A DNA stretch of 17,422 nucleotides from DATKZH01 sp964475955. GTDB taxonomy: Bacteria; Planctomycetota; Planctomycetia; Pirellulales; Thermoguttaceae. Positions within the stretch are counted from its first letter, which is position 1. Each line of letters begins with the position of its first letter. This document shows, piece by piece, positions 1-7,110 of the stretch. The position numbers and the translations under genes are program-made. The notes beneath the pieces were generated by a model. That model did not search any database, had not been told where the DNA came from, and worked only from the letters and a program-made list of their open reading frames with translations. The DNA lies in assembly GCA_964475955.1 (NCBI GenBank), contig CAYYZY010000164.1, positions 1-17,422 on the forward strand. The letters are read 5' to 3'.

Positions 1-571
1 GCCGGTCGGCGATCATCCGCTCCACAAGCCGGGGCTGGTCGTAGAAGGCCATGCACCAGTTCTCGATCCCCATCATGTTGCGGTGGAACCCGAAGAAGCT
101 GCGGAAGTTGGCCCCCACGATCTCGCCGCGGTGCCGGCGCCAGTGGAGGTCTTCGTCGAAATCGTCGGCGTAGCGCCCGGGGTCGCGGCCGTCGAGCCGG
201 GGGCGGAGGCGGTCGTAGTCGGCCTCGTTCTCGATCGGGAACCGGAGGAACTGGGGGATCGTCTTCAGGTGCTTGCGCTGCCGGTAGAGGACACCGTTCT
301 CGTCGCGCACGACCTGGTCCTCCGCCCGATCTTCGAGCACCTCGGGCTCGAAGGGCGGATAGACCTCGCCGTTGATCGGCAGCCAGTTCACGTTGAAGCT
401 GCGGTCGAGTTGGAGGTAGTCTTCGAGATGGCGCAGCTCGGTGACCCACTTGGGCAGGCCCTCGTGATGCCAGCGCTCGAGCGTCTCCGGCCAGACGCCC
501 ATCTCCATCAGCGGCACCCGGTCGACCGGCTCGAACCGCATGCGCTTCAAAAATCGCTCGCGTTGGTTCAC
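1..571 (-). CDS. URO-D superfamily protein, N-terminal part (runs off window)
   Basis: The first 190 codons are visible and the frame is open to the left edge, so the C-terminal half is missing. The protein begins (V/M)NQRERFLKRMRFEPVDRVP and continues with WPETLERWHHEGLP. This opening is typical of uroporphyrinogen-decarboxylase-superfamily proteins (HemE, and the MtaA/CmuA-type corrinoid methyltransferases). Paralogues of unknown substrate are common in planctomycetes. I choose the GTG start at 571 because GAGGAG lies 5 bases upstream (577-582) and the family motif begins directly after it. An ATG ten codons further in would cut off the conserved opening. It is not the housekeeping HemE as far as I can judge from the diverged N-terminus, but the substrate cannot be told. 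It lies downstream of the unknown secreted protein and the sulfatase on the same strand, separated by 194 bases that contain a palindromic repeat. Confidence 0.8.
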   Translation of the reverse strand, partial: MNQRERFLKRMRFEPVDRVPLMEMGVWPETLERWHHEGLPKWVTELRHLEDYLQLDRSFNVNWLPINGEVYPPFEPEVLEDRAEDQVVRDENGVLYRQRKHLKTIPQFLRFPIENEADYDRLRPRLDGRDPGRYADDFDEDLHWRRHRGEIVGANFRSFFGFHRNMMGIENWCMAFYDQPRLVERMIADR

Positions 572-576
572 AGGGG

Positions 577-582
577 CTCCTC
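577..582 (-). promoter_or_regulatory. Ribosome binding site of the URO-D family gene
   Basis: The minus strand reads GAGGAG, 5 bases before the GTG at 571. It decides for the GTG start over the ATG at 541. Confidence 0.6.
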
Positions 583-604
583 TTACCCGGTCCTTTTCCA
601 AACG

Positions 605-686
605 GGTGCCATGCCCACGCTTGCGTGAGCATGTTCTTCGAAGCTTCAAGGTTTTGGCATGCCCACGCAAGCGTGGGCATGGCACC
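605..686. repeat. Nested inverted repeat with 29-base arms
   Basis: The arms at 605-633 and 658-686 are reverse complements with a single mismatch (28 of 29), separated by 24 bases. Each arm is itself nearly palindromic (core CATGCCCACGC-TT-GCGTGAGCATG), so the unit can fold as one long hairpin or as two short ones. It lies in the gap between the unknown secreted protein and the URO-D gene. Nothing suggests coding. It looks like a REP-like dispersed palindrome; it could also act as a transcription terminator or RNA stabiliser for the upstream gene, although no T-run follows. Confidence 0.8.
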
Positions 687-765
687 GGATCTTCAGCTAC
701 GGGATTGACGAAGCACGAGCCTCCGAGCCTCGGTCTTCAACACTGGGCCGGGGGAAACGCAGCGT

Positions 766-2874
766 CTACTGCTCGGCGAAGCGACTCGGCAGGATCCGCA
801 GCACGCACAACCTCCGCGGCGGCAGCTCGAAAGAGATGCGGGTGCGCGGCCCGGGCACCTCGAACTCCGTCGGCGGCGTGACGACTTCGCCCGATTCGCC
901 GTCGGCGATCGAAAACGCGTAGCGGCCCGGGGCGAGCAGGTACAGCTCCGCCCCCATCGGCCGCGGCTCGGGGCCGAAGTGGAACAGCTCGGCCGTTAGG
1001 TGGTCCTTGCCCGACTGCGTCACCAGGGCGGCGATCTCACGCGGCAGCGTCAGCCATCGCACGGCATTGAGGGGGAAGAAACGGAAGTCGCCCCCGTCGC
1101 CCGTGGCCGTGGCGTAAAGCAACGACGCGTTGAAGCGCTGGTTGTTCGCCGCGACCGGCTCGGCGAACATCATGTCGGCACCGTACATGCGGGGCAAGGC
1201 GAACACGCGGTCGGTGAACCGGACTTCGCTGGTGAAGCCGGGGAAGTTCACGCGGAGCGCTTCGGCGTTTCGGCGCAGGGCGGCAATCAGGTCGGCCCGG
1301 TCGGCCGGCGACTCGGAGACGGCGAGCGCCCGGTAGTCGTGGGCGAGGATCTCGTCGAACTCGGTCGAGCCGGTCAACAGCTTGTACTTGGCGAGCGTGG
1401 CCGCCAGGCAACCGAGCCTCGAAGCACACCAGGCTTCGGTGCCCGGCTCGGGGGATTGCTGCGGCCGGTCCTTCAACCACTTGAGCCGGACGGCGGCCAT
1501 CGATCGGATCGGCTCGAGGTACTTCTCGTCGCCGGTCATGTGGTAGGTGAGCAGCAGCCCGTCGGCGAGCTTCCCGACCGAGGTGGGCCAGAGGTAGAGC
1601 TTGGGCTCGTTGTGATGCCGGGGGTCCCACCAGTCGGGCCCCGGGCCGCCGATCGTGCCCTCGGGCCAGTGGATCGCCGCGGGGACGATGCCCGGCGGCT
1701 TGCCGCGCTCGCTGCGCGCGGTGGCGTCGACCCAGGTATCCATCCAGGCGGAGAAGAGCCGGGTGAGCCGCTCGTCGCCGGTCCGCTGCCACAGGACGAG
1801 GGCCGGCTGAATGGCGACCATGTGGTACGGCGTGTCGCAGGCCCGCTTCGGGTTGGGGTCGACCTTCCGGGCGCTGAAATACGTGCTCTTGAACTGGAGC
1901 ATGCCCCGCCGGTTCACGCCGGTCCAAAGCGTTTCCATCAGCTCGGCTAGGCGCATCGCCCGGCGGTTCCAGACCGGGTCGTCGGGCGCAAGGTGGATCA
2001 TCGGCGTGATCGTATCGGTCGAAGGCTCCGCCGTGTGCTCGACGTCGTACACGTGGCTCGTGTACCCGTCCTTCATGTAGGGCTGGCTCATCAGGGCGTC
2101 GGAGAAGAACGCCTGGGCCTCGGCGACCTTGGGGTGCTCGAAGGCGATCATCACGGGGACCCAGCTTCGCCACATCTCGCAGTCGTCGTCCCACGCGCCG
2201 CCGTACTCGCCGTTTTCCCGGAGGCGGTTGTCGATCCACCACTCGATCACGTCGGCCAGCCGTGCCAGTCCCTCGCGCTGGAGGGCGGCCCACTCGGGGG
2301 CGCCGCAATCGTTCGCGTATTCCTTCTCCGCGGGGATCGGCTCGCCGAGGTACATTCGGATCACGCGGTTCTCGGGAAACGCCGCCGCCGCGATCCGGAA
2401 CTGTTCCACCGCCTCGTCGAGGAACCGCCGGCGCGGCTCGTGATAGCCGATGATGTTGCCGTACTCGTTGACCACCCAGAAGAGCATCCGGCCGCGGTAG
2501 AAGCAGGCCAGCGGATGGAGCGGCGAGTCGTCGCCGATCCCGAAGTCGTAGTCGACCGTGCGGCGGACCTCGCGATCGTACCACCGCCAAAGCGACTTCT
2601 CGCCGAGCCACCGCTCGAAGAAGGCCACCATCTTGTCGACGTCGTCCTTCAGATCCACCTCGAGGCCGGGCTGCGTGGCCAGTTGCTGAAGGATTTCCAG
2701 CCGGCGCGCGTCGTCTTCCGCGTTCCCCGCCCGACGGATCAACTCCTCCGCCGACGGCCCCCCCGCGGCCCCGGCCTGCCCCGCGATTCCCATCAAGCCC
2801 CACACGGCGCAAAGGACGAGGGTCGTGCGAGCATCTTTTCGGCGTCGAAGCCAACGCACGCTTTTGCGGAACAT
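766..2874 (-). CDS. Secreted protein of unknown function, possible alpha/alpha-barrel carbohydrate-active enzyme
   Basis: This encodes 702 residues. The start at 2874 follows AAGAGGAGG with good spacing and gives a clear signal peptide: a basic stretch (MFRKSVRWLRRRKDAR), a hydrophobic core at about residues 17-35, and an AGA-type cleavage site near 36. The mature part is rich in Trp, Tyr and His, with acidic and aromatic clusters such as GGAWDDDCEMW (225-235), DVEHTAEPSTDT (277-288) and WWDPRHH (415-421). Predicted helices recur with phrases like KLADGLLLTYHMTGDEKYLEP, resembling the six-hairpin (alpha/alpha) toroid fold of many glycoside hydrolases and polysaccharide lyases. I do not recognise a specific family and name no catalytic residues. 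The neighbouring sulfatase upstream makes a role in degrading a sulfated or uronic polysaccharide plausible, but that is inference. An upstream ATG at 3078 would add 68 residues read through a repeat and is rejected. Confidence 0.75.
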   Translation of the reverse strand: MFRKSVRWLRRRKDARTTLVLCAVWGLMGIAGQAGAAGGPSAEELIRRAGNAEDDARRLEILQQLATQPGLEVDLKDDVDKMVAFFERWLGEKSLWRWYDREVRRTVDYDFGIGDDSPLHPLACFYRGRMLFWVVNEYGNIIGYHEPRRRFLDEAVEQFRIAAAAFPENRVIRMYLGEPIPAEKEYANDCGAPEWAALQREGLARLADVIEWWIDNRLRENGEYGGAWDDDCEMWRSWVPVMIAFEHPKVAEAQAFFSDALMSQPYMKDGYTSHVYDVEHTAEPSTDTITPMIHLAPDDPVWNRRAMRLAELMETLWTGVNRRGMLQFKSTYFSARKVDPNPKRACDTPYHMVAIQPALVLWQRTGDERLTRLFSAWMDTWVDATARSERGKPPGIVPAAIHWPEGTIGGPGPDWWDPRHHNEPKLYLWPTSVGKLADGLLLTYHMTGDEKYLEPIRSMAAVRLKWLKDRPQQSPEPGTEAWCASRLGCLAATLAKYKLLTGSTEFDEILAHDYRALAVSESPADRADLIAALRRNAEALRVNFPGFTSEVRFTDRVFALPRMYGADMMFAEPVAANNQRFNASLLYATATGDGGDFRFFPLNAVRWLTLPREIAALVTQSGKDHLTAELFHFGPEPRPMGAELYLLAPGRYAFSIADGESGEVVTPPTEFEVPGPRTRISFELPPRRLCVLRILPSRFAEQ

Positions 2875-2880
2875 GCGATT

Positions 2881-2889
2881 CCTCCTCTT
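2881..2889 (-). promoter_or_regulatory. Strong ribosome binding site of the unknown secreted protein
   Basis: The minus strand reads AAGAGGAGG, 6 bases before the ATG at 2874. It fixes the start immediately before the signal peptide. Confidence 0.75.
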
Positions 2890-2902
2890 GCGGAAGCGAT
2901 TC

Positions 2903-2980
2903 TGAGACAACCTGTAGGGAAGGCCCTCTGTGGCGTTCCGCCGTGGCGGAGGCTCCGGAACGGCACCGAGCCCCTTCCCT
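2903..2980. repeat. Dispersed palindrome, copy A (TGTAGGGAA type)
   Basis: The arms at 2916-2940 and 2956-2980 match as reverse complements at 21 of 25 positions around a 15-base loop. The left part (TGTAGGGAAGGCC then GGCGTTCCG) is clearly related to the copy at 9142-9222, including the preceding TGAGACAA versus TGACACAA. It occupies much of the 210-base gap between the sulfatase and the secreted protein, just upstream of the latter's ribosome binding site. Confidence 0.75.
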
Positions 2981-3084
2981 GAAAACGGCGAGGGGCAAGG
3001 CGCGAAATCGCCCACGGTGACCCAAGTATTCCCGGGATCCTGCGCGGACTCGCCGACCGCAAACGTTTCCGAGGCCATTGGAGC

Positions 3085-4533
3085 CTACCGCCCCCCGTCC
3101 CGCAACAGCCGGAGCATTTCGTTCTTCAGCTCGCGGAGCACGGGCCGGGCGGACGGCTCGGCGATGAGGTTGTTCATCTCCCGCGGGTCCGACTCCAGGT
3201 CGTAAAGCTCGTCCATCCCCTTCAGGTCGAGGTAGTGGATGTACTTGTAGCGCTCGGTGCGAACCGCCTTGTAGCCCATGTTCAAAACGCGTGGGAAGAC
3301 CGTGTCGGTGTTGTATTCGACCAGAAACGACGTTCGCCAGTCGGCCGCCTCGCCTGCCAGCAGCGGCACCAGCGAGCGGCCGTGCATTGGGGCCGGGGCC
3401 TCCGTGCCGGCCAGGTCGAGGAGCGTGGGCGCGAGGTCGATGCTCAGCACCAGTTCGTCGCGCGTGGTGCCGGGTGGGATGAGCCGGGGGTAGCGGATCA
3501 CCAGCGGGATACGGATCGCTTCCTCGTACGCCAGGCGCCGCTCGACGCTCAGCCCGTGCTCGCCGTTGAAGTAGCCGTGGTCGCTGGTGAACACGACGAT
3601 CGTGTCGTCCAGCTCGCCGCGTTTCTCGAGGGCGTCGAGCAGGCGGCCCAGCCCCTCGTCGACCGCGGCCAGCATGCGCAGCCGGTCGCGGATCGTCTCG
3701 TCCGAGGTGCCCGTCTCGGGCCCCAGTGGCGGGAGGCCGTCGATCTTGCGCGCCAGCGCCGGCTTGCCTTCCAGGTCGTCGCCTACGTTCGGCCGGCGCG
3801 GCACGGGCTGGTCGGCGTAGAGCTTTTCGTGCCGCTCGGCCGGGATGAAGACGGCCGCCGACGGGTCGCTGATGCTGCCGTCGTCGTACTGCTTCAGGTT
3901 GGGGTGGATCGCCTTGTGCGAGAGGTAGAGCACGAAGGGCTCCTCGCGATCTTGTTCGATGAACTGTAGGGCCCGGTCGGTGAAGACGTCGGTGATGTAG
4001 CCCTGCACCTGGCCGAGCTTCCCGTTCTCGTAGATCTCGGGGTTGAGCGTTTCGCCCTGGCCCTTGATGCTGACCCAGTAGTCGAAGCCCGGGCGGGGCG
4101 TGGGGTCGTTGCCCATGTGCCACTTGCCGATGAACGCGGTCTCGTAGCCGTCGGCCCGGAGCATGCGGGGGAAGGTGGCCGACCGGTGGCTTGCGTCGCT
4201 GCGGTTCGTGTTGTCGAGGATCCCGTGCGCGTGCGTGTAGAGGCCCGTCAAGAGGCTCGCCCGAACCGGCGAGCAGAGCGGCGTGGTGGCAAAGGCGTTG
4301 TCGAATCGGGCCCCGTCCCGGGCGAGGCGGTCGACGTGCGGCGTTTCGACGAACGGGTGGCCCGCGCAACCGATTTCGTCCCAGCGCAAGTCGTCGACCA
4401 GCACCACCACCATGTTCGGCCGCGGCGGCGCCTCCTGCTTCTCCGCCGCCCCGGCCGGCGCCGCCGTGAAGCATGCGGCCAGCAGGACAGCGGCGAAGCC
4501 CGGCTTCTTGGACGAACCCGTTGTCAGCGTCAT
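3085..4533 (-). CDS. Secreted sulfatase (type I, formylglycine-dependent)
   Basis: This encodes 482 residues. A signal peptide is visible (hydrophobic AAVLLAACFTAAPAGAA, residues 14-30). The family landmarks are in order: metal-binding NMVVVLVDDLRWDEIG (D47, D48), the sulfatase signature CSPVRASLLTG with Cys87 as the residue to be converted to formylglycine, GKWHMG (K137, H139), H210 in SHKAIHPN, and FTSDHGYFNGEHG (D318, H319). The C-terminal part (YKYIHYLDLKGMDELYDLESDPREMNNL) is the usual end of this family. The enzyme hydrolyses sulfate esters, probably on a polysaccharide, in the periplasm or outside the cell. The fourth signature position is Val, not Ser, but the CxPxR core is kept. The ATG at 4533 has AAGGAG 6 bases upstream. 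It follows the flagellar cluster after a 269-base gap with its own candidate promoter, so it is probably a separate transcription unit. An activating (FGE-type) enzyme is not in the window. Confidence 0.93.
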   Translation of the reverse strand: MTLTTGSSKKPGFAAVLLAACFTAAPAGAAEKQEAPPRPNMVVVLVDDLRWDEIGCAGHPFVETPHVDRLARDGARFDNAFATTPLCSPVRASLLTGLYTHAHGILDNTNRSDASHRSATFPRMLRADGYETAFIGKWHMGNDPTPRPGFDYWVSIKGQGETLNPEIYENGKLGQVQGYITDVFTDRALQFIEQDREEPFVLYLSHKAIHPNLKQYDDGSISDPSAAVFIPAERHEKLYADQPVPRRPNVGDDLEGKPALARKIDGLPPLGPETGTSDETIRDRLRMLAAVDEGLGRLLDALEKRGELDDTIVVFTSDHGYFNGEHGLSVERRLAYEEAIRIPLVIRYPRLIPPGTTRDELVLSIDLAPTLLDLAGTEAPAPMHGRSLVPLLAGEAADWRTSFLVEYNTDTVFPRVLNMGYKAVRTERYKYIHYLDLKGMDELYDLESDPREMNNLIAEPSARPVLRELKNEMLRLLRDGGR

Positions 4534-4624
4534 GATGTGCTCCTTGGGTTGATCGCGCCATGTAGGCCGCCGGTCGAGAGCGGGCGGCGCGTGGCAGGAC
4601 CGCGCGGGGCGTCGGACGTGCCCC

Positions 4625-4653
4625 ATTATGGCCCCATTCCCCGTGCCTGGGAA
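4625..4653 (-). promoter_or_regulatory. Candidate sigma-70-type promoter for the sulfatase
   Basis: On the minus strand TTCCCA (4648-4653) is followed after 17 bases by CATAAT (4625-4630). This matches the vegetative consensus at 4 of 6 and 5 of 6 positions, in an otherwise GC-rich gap, 92 bases before the sulfatase ATG. It is a sequence match only. Confidence 0.4.
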
Positions 4654-4776
4654 CTGCCGGCAACCCGCGAAATCGCGAGAACCGAGGGATCGGTCAGAAA
4701 TGTCGCGGACCACCTTCTCGCGCCAGCCCCCTGGAACCGAGAAGACAAGGAGCGAGCCAAGATCCTTTTGCGCCCC

Positions 4777-4795
4777 GGCACGATGGAAACGTGCC
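4777..4795 (-). terminator. Small hairpin just after flhB, possible weak terminator
   Basis: GGCACG and CGTGCC form a perfect 6-base stem around a 7-base loop, 7 bases after the flhB stop codon. No T-run follows on the minus strand, so intrinsic termination is doubtful. Its position at the end of the flagellar operon is the main argument. Confidence 0.3.
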
Positions 4796-4802
4796 TTATG
4801 GA

Positions 4803-5891
4803 CTACGCGGCCGCCCCCGGCGTCGGGATCTTCTTGCCCTGGAGTTGGTAGACGTACGCCAGCACTTCGGCCACGGCGGCGTACTTGTCGTGGGGGATGG
4901 GGCGGTTGACGTCGACCTCCCGGTAGAGCGCTTGCGCGAGCGGCTTCTTCTCGACGATGGGAATGCCGTGCTCCAGCGCCAGCTTGCGGATGCGCTCGGC
5001 AAGCACCCCCGCTCCCTTGGCCACTACGATTGGGGCGGCCATCGTCTCCGGGTCGTACTGGATGGCCACGGCCAGCTCCGTCGGGTTGGTGATCACCACG
5101 TCGGCCTGGGGCACGTCCTGCGACAGCCGGTTCATGGCCAGTTGGCGCTGCACGGCCCGTCGCCGCGCGATGACCTGCGGATCGCCCTCCAGGTTCTTCA
5201 TCTCCTCGCGCACTTCCTGCGAGGTCATCTTCAGGTCCTGCTCGTGCTTCCACCGCTGGAAGGCGTAGTCGAGGATCGCCAGCACCAGCAGGGCCACGCC
5301 GATCTTGATCGTGGTCCACGTGATCACCTCGAGCAGGTAGACGGCGATCTCCGGCGCCGTGAGGGCCCCGAGTCCCAGGATCGTCTCCCACTCGCCGTAG
5401 AGCGACGCGAACGCCACGGCCCCGATCACCGCGATCTTGAACAGCCCGAACACGAGCCGCGCCGCGCTGACGATGGAGAACAGCCGGCCGAAGCCCTTGA
5501 TGAGGCTCAGCCGCGTGACGTCGAAACTGAGCTTGGAGGGCAGGAACAGGAAGCCGACCTGCGCCACGTTCACGGCGACCGCCGTCAGCATGATCAGCCC
5601 GAAGATCGGCAGAAGCGCCTTGGCCAAGCCCGTCACCGTGGTGTTCCACACGACCATCACGGAATCGACGTCGGCCGAGAGCATCAGTTCCTCGCCGCCC
5701 AGGTGCCCCTCGCCGTACTGGAGCAGGAAGCGGATCAGGGCCCGCCCGCACGTCAAGAGCACGAGCATTCCGGCCAACAGGAGCACGGCGGAGCCGAGGT
5801 CCTGGCTCTTGGCGACGTGCCCTTCCTCGCGGGCCTTCTGCCGGCGATGCGGGGTGGGGTCCTGCGACTTGTCGCCTTGCTGGTCGGGCAT
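4803..5891 (-). CDS. flhB: Flagellar export specificity switch protein FlhB, with NPTE instead of NPTH
   Basis: This encodes 362 residues, the usual FlhB length. The N-terminus carries the family motif DPTPHRRQKAREEGHVAKSQ, followed by four membrane segments at about 33-55, 88-118, 145-166 and 183-207. The cytoplasmic domain begins near 215. The autocleavage motif, normally NPTH, reads NPTE (residues 269-272, bases 5076-5087) in the context VVITNPTELAVAIQYDPETM. Known FlhB proteins cleave themselves between Asn and Pro, which helps switch export from hook to filament substrates. Asn and Pro are kept here, so cleavage may still occur. The rest of the domain (APIVVAKGAG, ALEHGIPIVEKKPLAQALY) is typical. 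The ATG at 5891 lies 3 bases after the fliR stop, so the two are translationally coupled. flhA, which often follows, is not here. Confidence 0.96.
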   Translation of the reverse strand: MPDQQGDKSQDPTPHRRQKAREEGHVAKSQDLGSAVLLLAGMLVLLTCGRALIRFLLQYGEGHLGGEELMLSADVDSVMVVWNTTVTGLAKALLPIFGLIMLTAVAVNVAQVGFLFLPSKLSFDVTRLSLIKGFGRLFSIVSAARLVFGLFKIAVIGAVAFASLYGEWETILGLGALTAPEIAVYLLEVITWTTIKIGVALLVLAILDYAFQRWKHEQDLKMTSQEVREEMKNLEGDPQVIARRRAVQRQLAMNRLSQDVPQADVVITNPTELAVAIQYDPETMAAPIVVAKGAGVLAERIRKLALEHGIPIVEKKPLAQALYREVDVNRPIPHDKYAAVAEVLAYVYQLQGKKIPTPGAAA

Positions 5892-5894
5892 GGA

Positions 5895-6695
5895 TCAGGC
5901 GAGCCATTCGGTTTGCAGGGGCGCGTGCAGGGCGTCGAGCAGGAGCTCCATCGCCGGCTCGAGCTGGTTCTGAAACACCCAGGCGGCGGCCCCCAGCGAC
6001 AACGAGAGGACGCCGAAGGCGAGCATCGAGTTCATCCCGAAGCCGACCGCCAGGATGTTCAACTGGGGCATCGTTCGGCTGATCAGGCCCATCACCAGCG
6101 TCGAGAGCATCAGCGCCGTGACCACCGGCGCCGCGGCGCGCACGCCCAGGGCGAAACTCTGCTCCAGAAGCAGCACGAACGTTTCGGCCATGTTGGTGGG
6201 AAGGGCGCCGCTGCCGGGCGGGATCGTCCGGAACGTATCCAACAGCCCGGCCATCACGATCCGGTGCCCCCCGATGGTGACGAACACCGCCAGCGCGACC
6301 ATGAGCATCAACCGCGAGAATACGGGCACGCTCGCCCCGGACGACGGATCGAACACGTCGGCCAGGATCAGCCCGCCCATGCGCCCGATCATCTGCCCCG
6401 CCAACTGAATGCCCGAAAAGAGGATCAGCACGCCCAGCCCCAGGCTGAGGCCGATCAGCAGGTCGCTGCCCAGCAGGACGAGGTAGTTGACCGTGTTGCC
6501 GGGGTGCTCGACCTCCACCGCCCATTGCGTCGGCGCGATCAGCACGGCCAGCGCCACGGCGAACAGTCCCCGCACGCGCACGGGGACCTCCGGCGTGCCG
6601 TAGATCGGCGCCGCGATCATCAGCCCGCTCACGCGCGCCAGGACCAGCGTGAACAGGATGAACTTCTCGGGATTGAGCTGGGCGAGCCAGTCCAT
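5895..6695 (-). CDS. fliR: Flagellar export gate protein FliR
   Basis: This encodes 266 residues, a normal FliR length, highly hydrophobic with about six membrane segments. Landmarks are the N-terminal FTLVLARVSGLMIAAPIYG, the region LLIGLSLGLGVLILFSGIQL, DPSSGASVPVFSRLM, and the C-terminal SRTMPQLNILAVGFGMNS typical of FliR/SctT proteins. FliR forms the export gate core with FliP and FliQ inside the basal-body MS ring. The ATG at 6695 (MDWLAQLNPEKF) is chosen because the conserved sequence starts there. No good ribosome binding site precedes it: the minus strand reads GTCCTTCGACCGCC before the ATG. It sits between fliQ, from which it is separated by 143 bases containing an inverted repeat, and flhB, which starts 3 bases after its stop. 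Confidence 0.95.
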   Translation of the reverse strand: MDWLAQLNPEKFILFTLVLARVSGLMIAAPIYGTPEVPVRVRGLFAVALAVLIAPTQWAVEVEHPGNTVNYLVLLGSDLLIGLSLGLGVLILFSGIQLAGQMIGRMGGLILADVFDPSSGASVPVFSRLMLMVALAVFVTIGGHRIVMAGLLDTFRTIPPGSGALPTNMAETFVLLLEQSFALGVRAAAPVVTALMLSTLVMGLISRTMPQLNILAVGFGMNSMLAFGVLSLSLGAAAWVFQNQLEPAMELLLDALHAPLQTEWLA

Positions 6696-6749
6696 GGCGG
6701 TCGAAGGACGCGTGCGGTTGAGAAGCGCTGTGCGTTGGGAGGGGACACG

Positions 6750-6830
6750 GTAGGGTGGGTCGAGGCACGAGGCCCACGCGGTCGAAGCGAGCCGCAAGGC
6801 GCGTGGGTCTCGTACGTCGACCCACCCTAC
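6750..6830. repeat. Inverted repeat with 31-base arms between fliQ and fliR
   Basis: The arms at 6750-6780 (starting GTAGGGTGGGTCGA) and 6800-6830 (ending TCGACCCACCCTAC) pair at 28 of 31 positions around a 19-base loop. It begins 8 bases after the fliQ stop codon and fills more than half of the fliQ-fliR gap. It looks like a REP-type dispersed palindrome; a role in RNA stability or attenuation within the export operon is possible. Confidence 0.85.
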
Positions 6831-6838
6831 GAGGGCTT

Positions 6839-7105
6839 TTACAGCATATCGGGGATGCCCGTGATCAGGTTGCTGGCGTAGTGGACCATCATGGCGATCA
6901 GCCAGGGGAGCATGATGCCCAGGGCGAGGACCATGGCGGCGATCTTCGGCACGAAGGAGATGGTCTGCTCCTGGATCTGCGTCAGCGCCTGAAGCAGTCC
7001 GATCAGCAGGCCCACGACCATCCCGACGATGAGCACCGGCGAGCCGACCAGCAGCGCGGTCCAGATCGCTTCGCGGCCGAGTTGAATGGCGTGATTGGGA
7101 TCCAT
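6839..7105 (-). CDS. fliQ: Flagellar export gate protein FliQ
   Basis: This encodes 88 residues, the standard FliQ length, with two membrane segments (about 15-40 and 52-75) joined by the conserved QALTQIQEQTISFVPKI loop. FliQ packs around the FliP/FliR core of the type III export gate. The ATG at 7105 begins MDPNHAIQLGREAIW, the expected start. The upstream minus-strand sequence (GACTCCTTCGCC) has no recognisable ribosome binding site, as for fliR. It lies between fliP, across a 105-base gap with a GGGAGT-rich repeat, and fliR. Confidence 0.95.
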   Translation of the reverse strand: MDPNHAIQLGREAIWTALLVGSPVLIVGMVVGLLIGLLQALTQIQEQTISFVPKIAAMVLALGIMLPWLIAMMVHYASNLITGIPDML

Positions 7106-7110
7106 GGCGA

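Noticed and set aside
2875..3078. N-terminal extension of the unknown secreted protein from an ATG at 3078
   Set aside because: It would translate the palindromic repeat and bury the signal peptide in the middle. The ATG at 2874 has a strong ribosome binding site.
1037..6825. Very long minus-strand open frames that run from the sulfatase into fliR/flhB, or from the secreted protein into the sulfatase in another frame
   Set aside because: Only the parts with signal peptide and family motifs are real. The rest is Arg/Ala/Pro-rich out-of-frame translation of other genes.
4791..6881. Long open frame on the plus strand opposite flhB and fliR
   Set aside because: His/Gln/Arg-rich composition without domains, and it lies antisense to two well-defined membrane proteins. 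It is a shadow of GC-rich coding.
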